A stretch of 10,098 nucleotides of DNA from Planctomycetota bacterium (GCA_021160625.1 JAGHCE010000246.1:1-10098), one strand, 5' to 3'; positions 1 through 7,450 are shown, counted from the first letter of the stretch. Notes: a model not told the origin generated them from the letters alone. Numbers and translations are program-made.

Positions 1-2596
1 GCGCGAGGAACTGGCCGCTATCATCGGTATCGGCGTACGAAACATTACCACCGGCACCGCCTGTTCTTCCGCCGATTCCACCGCCCATGCCGCCTATGCC
101 GCCCATGTCGCCGTACTCGCCGAACTCGCCGCCGAAGAACCGGTTACCCCCATCGTTGTCATCCCGGCCGCCGCCGCCCCGGTTGCTGCCGCCGCCGCCC
201 CGGTCGTTGTTACCTCCGTTGTTGTCGTTGTTGTCGTTGTTGTTACCGCTTGACCAGTCCTCTACAGGCGCTATCAGGTCGTGCACGTCGTAGACAACCG
301 TGGCGCGCATACCGGACGGCTGGAACTGCCGGATACCCTCAGTATCCGAAATGAAGACGTAGTTCCGGGCGGCCGTCCACTCAAGCTCCGCCTGTTTAGT
401 GACCAGTTCAAGGACCGTCCGCACGGAGACGTTGGTCAACTGCAGGCTCACGGTATCCGTCACCGGCTCCTGATCCACGACTATATTGATCTTGTAGGTA
501 TTGCGCAGGAAATTCATAATGATGTCGAACGTGGCGTTCGGGAAATCGAAACTTGGGATGCGCTCATCGAGTCTCGCGCGCAGTTCCTTTGTCTCGGCCG
601 CCAGAACATCCGCCCGCGTCTTGAGACTTTCAGGCACGGAGTACCCGCCCCAGTTCTGGGTCACATAGCTCTCACGGTCGGCCATCTTGGATTTCCACTG
701 ATCCGGGTACTGCATCAGCGGCTTGGTCCTGAAAACCATCGCCTCGCTGGCTTCCGTGTTGATCCTGTGAACCGACTCCCTGCGAAGCCTCTCCGCATCC
801 ATAGTCTGGCTTTCCATCGACCACTGCTCGACGAGTTCCGCCAGCACACGGGCGTAGGCATGATTCGGATCAATCTCCAGGACGGCTTGAAGGTCCGCTC
901 CGGCCTTCTGGTAGTCTTCCTGCTTGAGATGGAAATTGGCGCTTTCCATAAGCGCCTTCACCTGTTGCTTTCTCTGGGCCTTGGCCGTGGCCTTTTCCTC
1001 GGCGATCAGCGAGTCCGCCTTGCGCTTGCGCTGGCGGTCCACCTCGGCCTGCTGCTGGGCAGCCAGGCCTTCAACCTGTCCGAGCATCAGGTCCGCCTGC
1101 TCGACGTAATTCTCAAAGCCCATCTGGATGTTGGCAAGCGCATCGCTCTTGGCTTTCTGCAGGAAACCCCGAGCCTTGATGTAGTCCTTTTCAACCATCG
1201 CCTTGCGCGCATTGGAAAGGTTGTCCCTGATACCGGCTTCCTTGGCCTGCCTTCTTGCTTCGGCGGCTTTTTCGAACTCATCCTTGGGGCCTTTAAGCTC
1301 GGCGAGTTTCTTCTGGGACATCTCCAGGAGGAGAGTCGCCTCGTCGTAGCCCGGCCTTAGCGAAAGCGCCTTGTAGGCGCCCTGCTGCGCCTTCTGGTAA
1401 TCCTTGCCCATATAAGCATCGAGACCGGCCTTGTAGGCAGCCTCGGCCCGGGCTTTCCTGAGCGCCTCCGGGCTGACAACGGCCTCGGCAGGGGCAATCT
1501 CGGGGACGGTCACGACTTCGGGCTGCACGGCCGGTTTTTCCGGCTCGACCGGCACCTCGACAGCAGGCTCTTCAACCGCCGCAACCTCGGCGGCCCCGGC
1601 CTGGGCAGCCTTTGCCTCTGCCTGTTCGCGTTCGGCCTTTGCGATGGCCTTTTCGGACTTGGAGATGTACTTGGGCACATCCCTGTCCTTGAAAAACCCC
1701 AAGCTGATGTCCTCACTCTCCTGGACACTCTTGATGTCCTCGAAGACCTCCTTGGCATCAGCGTAGCTGCCTTCCTTGTAAAGGGCCTTGCCGTCCTCGA
1801 ACTGCCTGGCCAGAACCTGTGCCTTCTGTGCCTTGGCGGCCTCTATGATCTTGTCGTTAATCCCGGCGAGATACTTCTGCAGCCTGCGGTCGGCCGAATG
1901 TCCCAGCGAGATGTCGCTTTTACCACACTGGTCGGAGACCTCCTGCAGAACGGGTCTGGCTTCCACGTATTTCCCGTCCTTGTAGAGCTGCTGGCCATCC
2001 TCAAACTTCGCCTTGAGGTCACTCTTGAGGGCTTCCTTCGCATCTTCCCGACCCGCGGCAACCACCGCTTTGCGGTCTTCTTCAGCCTTGAGCACGGCGT
2101 CGGCAGCCTTGCTCGTACATTTCTTTATGTAGGAGTTGAGCTTGCGGGATGTGAAAAAGCCCAAGTTGACACCTTCAGCTTCAGCGTCATCCTTGACCTT
2201 CTGGAAGGCATCCTTCGCCTCTTCGTAGTTATTTTCCTTGTAGAGGGCCTCAGCATCCTTGAAGCGCTCCATAAGAGCATCTTTCTTCACCGCCAGGCGT
2301 TTCTCCTGGATCAGATTAAGGTGCTTGTCGATACCCTTCTTGACAGACTTGCCAAGGTCAACCCCAGCAGCCTCCGCCTCGGAGCGAACTGCGAGGAACT
2401 CCTTCTCGGCCTCGTCGAGCTTGCCGTCCCTGTAAAAGGCCTTCGCTCCCTCGTATCTTTCGAGCAGCTGGTCTTTTACCGTCAGCTCCGACTCGGCTGA
2501 CTCCGCCTTCTGCGCCTGAGCAACCATAGGCAGGAAGGCATTGACGGCCACAACAAAGCCCAGAAGCAATAGACCGACACCAATTGCCTTTTTCAA
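1..2596 (-). CDS. PilQ-like secretin-family protein, TPR-rich N-terminus (partial, C-terminus off left edge)
   Basis: The reading frame opens at a TTG at 2594-2596 and stays open to the window edge, giving 865 residues without a stop. Start choice: AAAGGAG sits 6 nt upstream, and the first 28 residues form a signal peptide (LKKA, a hydrophobic run, then AQA), so the protein is exported. Residues about 41-325 hold four degenerate repeats. Residues 330-375 are an Ala/Pro/Glu/Val-rich linker. TPR-like units follow near 384-431, 456-505 and 545-590. Residues 681-752 (from 'IPSFDFPNATFDIIMNFL' to 'YVFISD') match an STN/secretin N-terminal domain, followed by VVYDVHDL (767-774), a motif seen in secretin-family proteins. 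Residues 784-850 are a Gly/Asn/Asp-rich linker. By family knowledge a secretin forms the outer-membrane ring of type IV pilus and type II secretion machines. The beta-barrel secretin domain would lie beyond the left edge, so pore function is inferred from the STN domain and from position last in a pilMNO-like operon. Confidence 0.85.
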   Translation of the reverse strand, partial: MKKAIGVGLLLLGFVVAVNAFLPMVAQAQKAESAESELTVKDQLLERYEGAKAFYRDGKLDEAEKEFLAVRSEAEAAGVDLGKSVKKGIDKHLNLIQEKRLAVKKDALMERFKDAEALYKENNYEEAKDAFQKVKDDAEAEGVNLGFFTSRKLNSYIKKCTSKAADAVLKAEEDRKAVVAAGREDAKEALKSDLKAKFEDGQQLYKDGKYVEARPVLQEVSDQCGKSDISLGHSADRRLQKYLAGINDKIIEAAKAQKAQVLARQFEDGKALYKEGSYADAKEVFEDIKSVQESEDISLGFFKDRDVPKYISKSEKAIAKAEREQAEAKAAQAGAAEVAAVEEPAVEVPVEPEKPAVQPEVVTVPEIAPAEAVVSPEALRKARAEAAYKAGLDAYMGKDYQKAQQGAYKALSLRPGYDEATLLLEMSQKKLAELKGPKDEFEKAAEARRQAKEAGIRDNLSNARKAMVEKDYIKARGFLQKAKSDALANIQMGFENYVEQADLMLGQVEGLAAQQQAEVDRQRKRKADSLIAEEKATAKAQRKQQVKALMESANFHLKQEDYQKAGADLQAVLEIDPNHAYARVLAELVEQWSMESQTMDAERLRRESVHRINTEASEAMVFRTKPLMQYPDQWKSKMADRESYVTQNWGGYSVPESLKTRADVLAAETKELRARLDERIPSFDFPNATFDIIMNFLRNTYKINIVVDQEPVTDTVSLQLTNVSVRTVLELVTKQAELEWTAARNYVFISDTEGIRQFQPSGMRATVVYDVHDLIAPVEDWSSGNNNDNNDNNGGNNDRGGGGSNRGGGGRDDNDGGNRFFGGEFGEYGDMGGIGGMGGGIGGRTGGAGGNVSYADTDDSGQFLA
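47..247 (-). repeat. Low-complexity Gly/Asn/Asp linker with in-frame AAC/GAC and GGC/GGT repeats
   Basis: This stretch encodes residues about 784-850 of the secretin-like protein. It begins with Asn/Asp repeats (units of AACAACGAC on the minus strand, about three tandem near-copies), continues with two GGGG blocks separated by S-N-R, and ends with Met/Ile-Gly-Gly repeats. The units are multiples of 3 nt, so slippage would change linker length without shifting the frame. Gly-rich linkers at this place, between the YDVxDL motif and the rest of the protein, are common in secretin-like proteins of planctomycetes. Confidence 0.8.
1622..2476 (-). repeat. Four degenerate protein repeats (LY..G.Y.EA...F..V......I.LGFF..R.L.KYI)
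   Basis: Translated residues about 41-104, 105-165, 190-255 and 257-325 of the secretin-like gene align with each other. Each copy has a TPR-like helix pair (A.ALYKEGNYEEAKDAF type) followed by a short segment with Leu-Gly at residues 81-82, 145-146, 231-232 and 299-300. Three copies then end in a K-Y-I/L or S-Y-I signature. The first copy is the most diverged (LGKSVKKGIDKHL). The DNA itself is not closely repeated, so the duplications are old. The role is unknown; a periplasmic spacer or peptidoglycan/partner-binding arm is a reasonable guess. Confidence 0.75.
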
Positions 2597-2602
2597 CTCT
2601 CT

Positions 2603-2609
2603 CTCCTTT
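2603..2609 (-). promoter_or_regulatory. Shine-Dalgarno AAAGGAG supporting the TTG start of the secretin gene
   Basis: AAAGGAG on the minus strand is followed by 6 nt (AGAGAG) and the TTG at 2596. The TTG is immediately followed by Lys-Lys and a signal-peptide core. No ATG or GTG in the same frame upstream fits as well. Confidence 0.75.
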
Positions 2610-2778
2610 CGACCGCGCAAGCGACGAGGATTTCCTCCAGCCGGTTTGGCGCTACTCCAGATTTCAACTCCATACTCCGCGCCGCCTCGATCCAGCGGGG
2701 CTCCCTGGAGCTCCCGTTTCCACGATAGCGCGACAAACCTCGCCGCAAAAGACAAACCCTGCAAAACACGCGCTGCTT

Positions 2779-4230
2779 TTAGCCCTCATCGGCCAGAGGC
2801 TGCCACTTTATTCGCAAATCTCCCCTTCGGTCGGAGTAGACAATCTGCAACATAGGATATACAAGTGCTCCACGACTGTCAACCCCCTCCTCGCCCGAAT
2901 TACCGCTACCCTTGCTCACAACCCGGAGACGTTTTCGAAAGGCGAGCAACACGCACTCGGTGGAAAAATCCACCTTTTCCATCACGACGGCCCCGGTTGA
3001 GGCATTCCTCTTCAGAATAGTCTCAACGCAGCCGATTCCCTCACCCGGAACCACCTGGTAAGCCTTCGAAATCCATTCCTTGGTGGCAGGCATCCACTTG
3101 CGGACTTTGATCCACGCCCCCTTCCCTTCCAGGCTTCCGCCCGTCAGAGCAAATTCCGTATCGGGCTTCGGTGACACGGAGGCGGCAATATCCGTCCAAT
3201 CGCTCTGCCTGAACGTTCCCGCCTCCTCGCCGAGATTTTCACCCCAGAACCTTACGCGATAGGTATAGTCAACGTCTGGGTTAACATCCTCATCGTAGAA
3301 CACGCGCACGTCACCGAAACTGACTACCCGTTTCTTGGGTGCCTGTGCCGCCTGAGTGCGCTGCGTCGTGGTACGGCGCCCTTGGTCGCTGCTCCTGACA
3401 CCGAGATCCGCCAGGGCTCTCCTGAGGATTTCCTCGTCACTGGCCACCCGGTTTTCATCCTGGCGTATTTCGCGGCGGTAGTCGTCCCACAGCATCGCAA
3501 TCATACGGAAGTTCTCGTTGAGCCGCAGGCGCTCGGACGCGGCCATTTCTCCGCTGCGCACCGCGTTGGCGGCGGTTCGCCTGGCTTGCCTGACAGTCAT
3601 CTCTCCGTCGACCATAGCACTCAGCAGTTCATCCGCAGTGAGGCCTTCTGGCCCTGCGGTTCTCCCCGCCCTCTGTTGCTGTACACGCAACTCGGGCTTG
3701 AGCTTGCGGGCGCGTTTCAAGAGTTCAGCGGGAGTCAGGTAAGGCCTCTCTCCAGCCGTCGTCACCGTCTCAAACACTTCGGGCCGATCGTCGAGTACCA
3801 TTGCCCTGGCAATCTCCACGCCTGTGAAGGTGAGTTTCCCGTCCGTCTTGGGCTGATTGGAATTCTGATCCCAACTGACGGCCACGTAACCCAGTTCGGG
3901 CGCGGCCGCCACGTCAACGGGCGGGAGTATCTCAACGCCGCCGGTCCACGGGAGAACTTCCCAGAACAACGCACCGCCAAGAGGCTGCTGCGGCGTGACC
4001 CTGCCGGCCTTCGCAAATGCACTGATAAAGTCCGGCGTCTTCGGCACTTGGCCCGCAGTTATTTCGGGCCGCCCCTCCAACGTTACCACCAGGTTGTTAA
4101 GCCTTTCCTCCTGGTCAGTGCCATAGACCCATGGGCCATGAAAAACAACACTGTAGAGAAGCGCCAAGCCGAATATACCTGCAAATATCTTCTCGAAATG
4201 AAGGAAGAACACCTTGCCCCAGTTATTCAT
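2779..4230 (-). CDS. Single-span envelope protein with split FN3-like domain, in the pilP position
   Basis: A 483-residue protein with a short cytoplasmic N-terminus and one membrane segment (about 13-31, IFAGIFGLALLYSVVF), which places the rest in the periplasm. AGGAGG lies 8 nt before the ATG. Residues 101-145 (ILPPVDVAAAP...VAVSWD...FTGVEIARA) look like the first strands of a fibronectin type III domain. Residues 306-355 (FYDEDVNPDVDYTYRVRFWG, then SDWTD) look like the last strands. Between them, about 150-305, lies a charged, mostly helical insert rich in Arg, Glu and Ala. The C-terminal part (about 360-483) appears beta-rich; 'YQVVPGEGIG' faintly recalls the PilP core but is not enough to assign it. 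It lies 88 nt after the PilO-like gene and 182 nt before the secretin gene, with no clear terminator or promoter in either gap. Its position corresponds to PilP, which couples the inner-membrane complex to the secretin. Amuc_1099 of Akkermansia may be the positional equivalent (from memory). Confidence 0.8.
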   Translation of the reverse strand: MNNWGKVFFLHFEKIFAGIFGLALLYSVVFHGPWVYGTDQEERLNNLVVTLEGRPEITAGQVPKTPDFISAFAKAGRVTPQQPLGGALFWEVLPWTGGVEILPPVDVAAAPELGYVAVSWDQNSNQPKTDGKLTFTGVEIARAMVLDDRPEVFETVTTAGERPYLTPAELLKRARKLKPELRVQQQRAGRTAGPEGLTADELLSAMVDGEMTVRQARRTAANAVRSGEMAASERLRLNENFRMIAMLWDDYRREIRQDENRVASDEEILRRALADLGVRSSDQGRRTTTQRTQAAQAPKKRVVSFGDVRVFYDEDVNPDVDYTYRVRFWGENLGEEAGTFRQSDWTDIAASVSPKPDTEFALTGGSLEGKGAWIKVRKWMPATKEWISKAYQVVPGEGIGCVETILKRNASTGAVVMEKVDFSTECVLLAFRKRLRVVSKGSGNSGEEGVDSRGALVYPMLQIVYSDRRGDLRIKWQPLADEG

Positions 4231-4318
4231 CCGTCCATCCTCCTACAACCACGGCCATCGGTCACCTCGGAAACGAAGGATATATCCGGCCGCCTCCGCA
4301 ACGCCGCTCTTGCCAATG

Positions 4319-5236
4319 TCAATGCCTGCCCGCCGACCCGGAAGCCCCGGCCGGGTCCCTTGAGGCCCGTTGCGCTTTCCTCTTCTTGTACGCTTTCAGA
4401 TTATCGCGCTCGAATTCCGTGGAAATGTAGTCCCAGACCTCGCAGTACAGGCTCACGGCCACTACCGGCACATAAACAGCCTGCGTCTCGTCGAATGCTC
4501 GCGCCATCTCCCAGTTGCCCGGAATGTAAAAGAACACGTCCTTGTAGCTGCTCATTTTCTCCAGGAACACCGGAAAAGCCCGGACATCTATCTGGAAATC
4601 CAGGCTCATCGGGTAAATCCAGAACTTCTCCCCCCCGTCCGGCCTGTTCTCGCCCTTGGGGTTCCTGGTATCCAAGTCGATCTTGATACTCTGTACTGAC
4701 TTGACCCCACACTCCGGCTCGGTCAGCACGTCGACCAGCGCCTTGAGTATCCAGTATTTCTTCTGGGTAACGCGGATTGCATACGGGGCGGGCCGGCTGG
4801 ATCCCCACTTCTCCCTGCCCGGCAGTACGGAGTTCTCGCCACCGACCAGTCCAGCCTCGACAAGCCTTTTCTGCAGCGCGCCGTATGCCGTGAAGTATGC
4901 CTTTTTGTAGGCCTCGCCGTCCGGAATTCCACCTTCCGCCGGCACGAGGAACTCGCCGTCGAGATGCCTGTCCGCGTCGGCAAGATTCTGGAGAATCGCA
5001 GCCCTTTCCTTCTCAAAGGACTTCTTGTACTCTCCGGCCTTCTCAAGGACCTCCGGAGAAACTCTCGCTATGTCGGAAACTTCCTTTTCCAACCTCGTGA
5101 GGACCAGATCGGCGGCTTTTTGCCCCACCCTTATCTTGTTGACTCTCCCGGAGGCAACGATGTAGGAAGGCACCGACACGATAAGGACCGCCACGGCAAG
5201 AAGGACATAGAAGATATTGTCTTTTAGGAAATCCAT
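4319..5236 (-). CDS. PilO-like type IV pilus inner-membrane protein (Amuc_1100-like)
   Basis: A 305-residue protein that starts at an ATG preceded by AAGGAAGGG. A membrane segment spans about 8-29 (IFYVLLAVAVLIVSVPSYIV). A charged coiled coil follows (about 38-92), and the C-terminal domain is alpha/beta. Within it, 'YPMSLDFQIDVRAFPVFLEKMSS' (208-230), followed by a strand (VFFYI) and a late strand 'VYVPVVAVSLYCEVWDYI', matches the PilO pattern of a ferredoxin-like fold. The very C-terminus is Lys/Arg/Ser/Gly-rich. By family knowledge PilO pairs with PilN through coiled coils and links PilM to PilP and the secretin. Length, topology and order relative to the PilM and secretin genes match Amuc_1100 of Akkermansia muciniphila, a PilO-like protein of about 317 residues. 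The assignment rests on fold pattern and context, since PilO proteins share little sequence. It lies 64 nt downstream of the PilM-PilN gene and is very likely cotranscribed. Confidence 0.8.
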   Translation of the reverse strand: MDFLKDNIFYVLLAVAVLIVSVPSYIVASGRVNKIRVGQKAADLVLTRLEKEVSDIARVSPEVLEKAGEYKKSFEKERAAILQNLADADRHLDGEFLVPAEGGIPDGEAYKKAYFTAYGALQKRLVEAGLVGGENSVLPGREKWGSSRPAPYAIRVTQKKYWILKALVDVLTEPECGVKSVQSIKIDLDTRNPKGENRPDGGEKFWIYPMSLDFQIDVRAFPVFLEKMSSYKDVFFYIPGNWEMARAFDETQAVYVPVVAVSLYCEVWDYISTEFERDNLKAYKKRKAQRASRDPAGASGSAGRH

Positions 5237-5300
5237 ATTCCCTTCCTTGCAGGCGCCGCTAGTTCTACATTCGTTCCACCTTGTTCCTGGCCGGGCTTCG

Positions 5301-7367
5301 TCACGAGGCGCTCTCCTCAGCCACCTGGATCACCGAGCCGGGTTGCTTGTAAAGCCACTGTATCACGGCGGTTGTGTACTGCTTCTCCTCGTACTCCAGA
5401 TTGGAGCCGCGAGGTTCCGTCATTTCCCTCGCGTGTGTCTTGACGTGCTCCCAGTAGGTTTCCTTGACTGCGAAGTAATAATTGCAGTAAAGCACCCCCG
5501 GAACAGCCTTTTCCATCTTCTTGCAGATCGTCTTTATATAGGCCGGCCCTTTCGGGTTCGCCGTCTCGATGGTAATCTCGGCCAAAAACGCCGCACCCGT
5601 AAACGTCAGTCCCTTCTTCTTGCGCTTCACATCCGCGCCGCGATCGGCAGCAGCACCACTACCGCCACTGCGTCTCTGGGCTTCTATTTCCCTCTGTCGG
5701 GCCTCCCGCCGCGCAAACAATTCCGCTTCTTGTCTTTCGTAGCGCGCCATAGCCTCCGCTTCGTGTTCCAGGGCCAGCTGCTCGCGATCCCGCCTGCTCA
5801 GCCTCCCGGATGTCCTGGATGTCCTGCGTCGGCTCATCGCCTCTTTTGCCGCTTTGATGTAGTTCGCGCGCGCGACGGTATCGGCTACTACATCCATTGG
5901 ACTTGTACCGCTGCTCCCCTTCCAGGGAGTGCGCAACATACTGTTGAGCGTCTTGGCACCGCCCTGCTCCATCCTGATCGTATTTATGTAGATGGGATAT
6001 TCCTCGTCCTGCGGCAGGCTCTTGATAAGGGCGTCAAAGGCATCCAGCGCATCGGCGCGCGATGCCTTGAGACCCACAAGGGCCTGCAGCTCGTTTTCCA
6101 CCTTTTCCACGTTGGTCAAGTCGTCGTATCTGTCCCTCGCCTGGGCCACCTTTTTCACCTGTTGGACCCGCAAATCGCTGTTGATACCGTAGGCCGTGGG
6201 TTCCATAAAGGCAAACGCTGCATAAAAAACAAAGGCGCCGGCAAGCATTGCCGCCGCCGCGATGAGCATCGGCCGCTTGCTCCTGAGCATCCGCTCCCTC
6301 AAAATCTGCGGCGGCATAAGGTTGATGTTGAGCCCGCCGAAGCCGAGAGCCTGCACCACGAGGCCCATAGCCGCCCCAAAGGCCGGGGCGCTCTTCTCGA
6401 AAAACTGTGCGTTCACTGCGTTGGCTACGATTATGTTGTTGGTCTGCGAGTACTCCTCCACCGGATAGGCCAGACCCGCTTCGAGGAACCTCTTGACCCC
6501 GTACATCTTGAACCCGTTGCCGAAACCGATGAGCTTGACGAACTTCGTCGACTTGTGAAGCGAGCGATAGTACCCGGCCGACCGCTGCACTTCGTCAAGG
6601 AGGCTGCGCAGCGAGGGCCTCAGCGCGTCGAATATCTCCTGCGCCTTCTTGGAACGATGCATGCTGTGCTTGAGGGTCTCAGCCTGCTCGAACTCCAGCC
6701 CGTACTTCGTGGCGATCGCCCTCGTGAAGTCGTTGCCGCCGATGGGCAGCGACCTCGTCCACACGTCGTTGCCGTCGACGACGACGAGGTTGGTGTTTTC
6801 CGCGCCGATGTCCACGGCCATTATCGCGCCTTCCTCAACCGGCTGGTCATAGCGCACACAGTTATAGATGCCCGCAGCGGCCAGCTGCATGGTGCCCACC
6901 TCGATGCCGGCGGCCATCAGGTTCGAGAGGAAGGTGAATATCGCCTCACGGCGCATCGCGAAGAGTCCCACCTCGAGCTCTTCGCCCGGGGCGTACTGCC
7001 GCTCGATAACCTGGTAATCCCAGATTACGTCTTCGAGGGGAAAAGGTATCTGCTGCGTCGCCTCGTACCTGACGATATCGGGCACCTTTTTCCTGTCGAC
7101 CGGCGGCAGCTTGATAAACCGAATCAGCGCCGACCGCCCGGCGGCGATGGCCACCGAGAAATCGCAGTTCTCGATATCGTTGCGGCTCAGGAAGGTCTGC
7201 AACGCCTCACGGACCGCAGTGGTACTGTCGCCGCCCGCCGAGAGCGGCTCACGATACTTGATGTGGTCGAACGCGAGGACTTCAACAAGATTGCCAGACA
7301 GCGTCGCCTTGACCGCCTTGAGAGCACATTGGCCAATGTCCAGTCCCCAAACGGCTGTTGCAGCCAT
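5301..7367 (-). CDS. PilM-PilN fusion, type IV pilus inner-membrane platform protein
   Basis: A 688-residue protein. Residues 1-345 are PilM, an actin/FtsA-fold cytoplasmic ATP-binding protein. Visible motifs are GLDIGQCALKAV (8-19, phosphate-1), EATQQIPFPLEDV (102-114, a strong PilM signature), VDIGAENTNLVV (185-196, phosphate-2) and IGFGNGF (280-286, nucleotide-binding). The chain then runs into INLMP (348-352), the equivalent of the PilN N-terminal INLLP motif that docks into PilM. A membrane span (about 366-388) and a coiled-coil/periplasmic PilN part follow. The PilN periplasmic fold seems split: 'LPQDEEYPIYINTIRMEQ' (451-468) is one half, 'GLTFTGAAFLAEITIET' (586-602) resumes the other, and about 115 Arg/Glu/Gln-rich residues lie between. 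PilM plus PilN are normally about 350 and 190 residues, so the excess is this insert. A GTG at 7388 would add 7 residues, but its codons contain the SD, so the ATG at 7367 is preferred. It is the first gene of the minus-strand operon. Confidence 0.92.
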   Translation of the reverse strand: MAATAVWGLDIGQCALKAVKATLSGNLVEVLAFDHIKYREPLSAGGDSTTAVREALQTFLSRNDIENCDFSVAIAAGRSALIRFIKLPPVDRKKVPDIVRYEATQQIPFPLEDVIWDYQVIERQYAPGEELEVGLFAMRREAIFTFLSNLMAAGIEVGTMQLAAAGIYNCVRYDQPVEEGAIMAVDIGAENTNLVVVDGNDVWTRSLPIGGNDFTRAIATKYGLEFEQAETLKHSMHRSKKAQEIFDALRPSLRSLLDEVQRSAGYYRSLHKSTKFVKLIGFGNGFKMYGVKRFLEAGLAYPVEEYSQTNNIIVANAVNAQFFEKSAPAFGAAMGLVVQALGFGGLNINLMPPQILRERMLRSKRPMLIAAAAMLAGAFVFYAAFAFMEPTAYGINSDLRVQQVKKVAQARDRYDDLTNVEKVENELQALVGLKASRADALDAFDALIKSLPQDEEYPIYINTIRMEQGGAKTLNSMLRTPWKGSSGTSPMDVVADTVARANYIKAAKEAMSRRRTSRTSGRLSRRDREQLALEHEAEAMARYERQEAELFARREARQREIEAQRRSGGSGAAADRGADVKRKKKGLTFTGAAFLAEITIETANPKGPAYIKTICKKMEKAVPGVLYCNYYFAVKETYWEHVKTHAREMTEPRGSNLEYEEKQYTTAVIQWLYKQPGSVIQVAEESAS

Positions 7368-7375
7368 CTCCCACT

Positions 7376-7383
7376 CTCCTTCC
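7376..7383 (-). promoter_or_regulatory. Shine-Dalgarno GGAAGGAG deciding the start of the PilM-PilN gene
   Basis: GGAAGGAG is followed by 8 nt and the ATG at 7365-7367. The alternative upstream GTG at 7386-7388 would place this ribosome binding site inside the coding sequence and has no comparable site of its own. Confidence 0.8.
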
Positions 7384-7402
7384 GGCACGCTCGGGATGCA
7401 AA

Positions 7403-7414
7403 AGGCACGTGCCT
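7403..7414. promoter_or_regulatory. 12-bp perfect palindrome AGGCACGTGCCT in the leader of the pilus operon
   Basis: The 12 bases equal their own reverse complement. They lie between the predicted transcription start (about 7444) and the SD of the PilM-PilN gene. On the minus strand a further CAGGCAC copy (about 7423-7429) precedes the one that begins the palindrome, so CAGGCAC occurs twice, 14 nt apart. It could be an operator for a dimeric regulator. As an RNA hairpin it would have a stem of only about 4 bp, too weak for a terminator. Function is unproven. Confidence 0.4.
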
Positions 7415-7450
7415 GCTATCCTGTGCCTGGACTGCACTGACTGACGCGAA

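Noticed and set aside
87..293. A Pro/Ser/Leu-rich 68-codon plus-strand frame
   Set aside because: It is the complement of the Gly/Asn-rich secretin linker; low complexity explains both its openness and its composition.
281..1360. A 359-codon plus-strand frame, and similarly 1898-2500
   Set aside because: Both are antisense to the secretin-like gene, whose minus-strand frame has a signal peptide, repeats and an STN domain. The plus-strand products show no recognisable motif.
2597..2778. A possible internal promoter or terminator in the 182-nt gap before the secretin gene
   Set aside because: I found no convincing -35/-10 pair at normal spacing and no hairpin followed by a T-run on the minus strand. 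Short inverted repeats such as GGAGCTCC occur but do not form a terminator.
3382..4686. A 434-codon plus-strand frame
   Set aside because: It spans antisense across two minus-strand genes and the gap between them, has no ribosome binding site I could see, and its composition is shadow-like (Pro/Arg/Ser).
7403..7418. Palindrome followed by TTTT on the minus strand as an attenuator/terminator
   Set aside because: With a minimum loop the stem is only about 4 bp, and the T-run is 4 bases, too weak for intrinsic termination.
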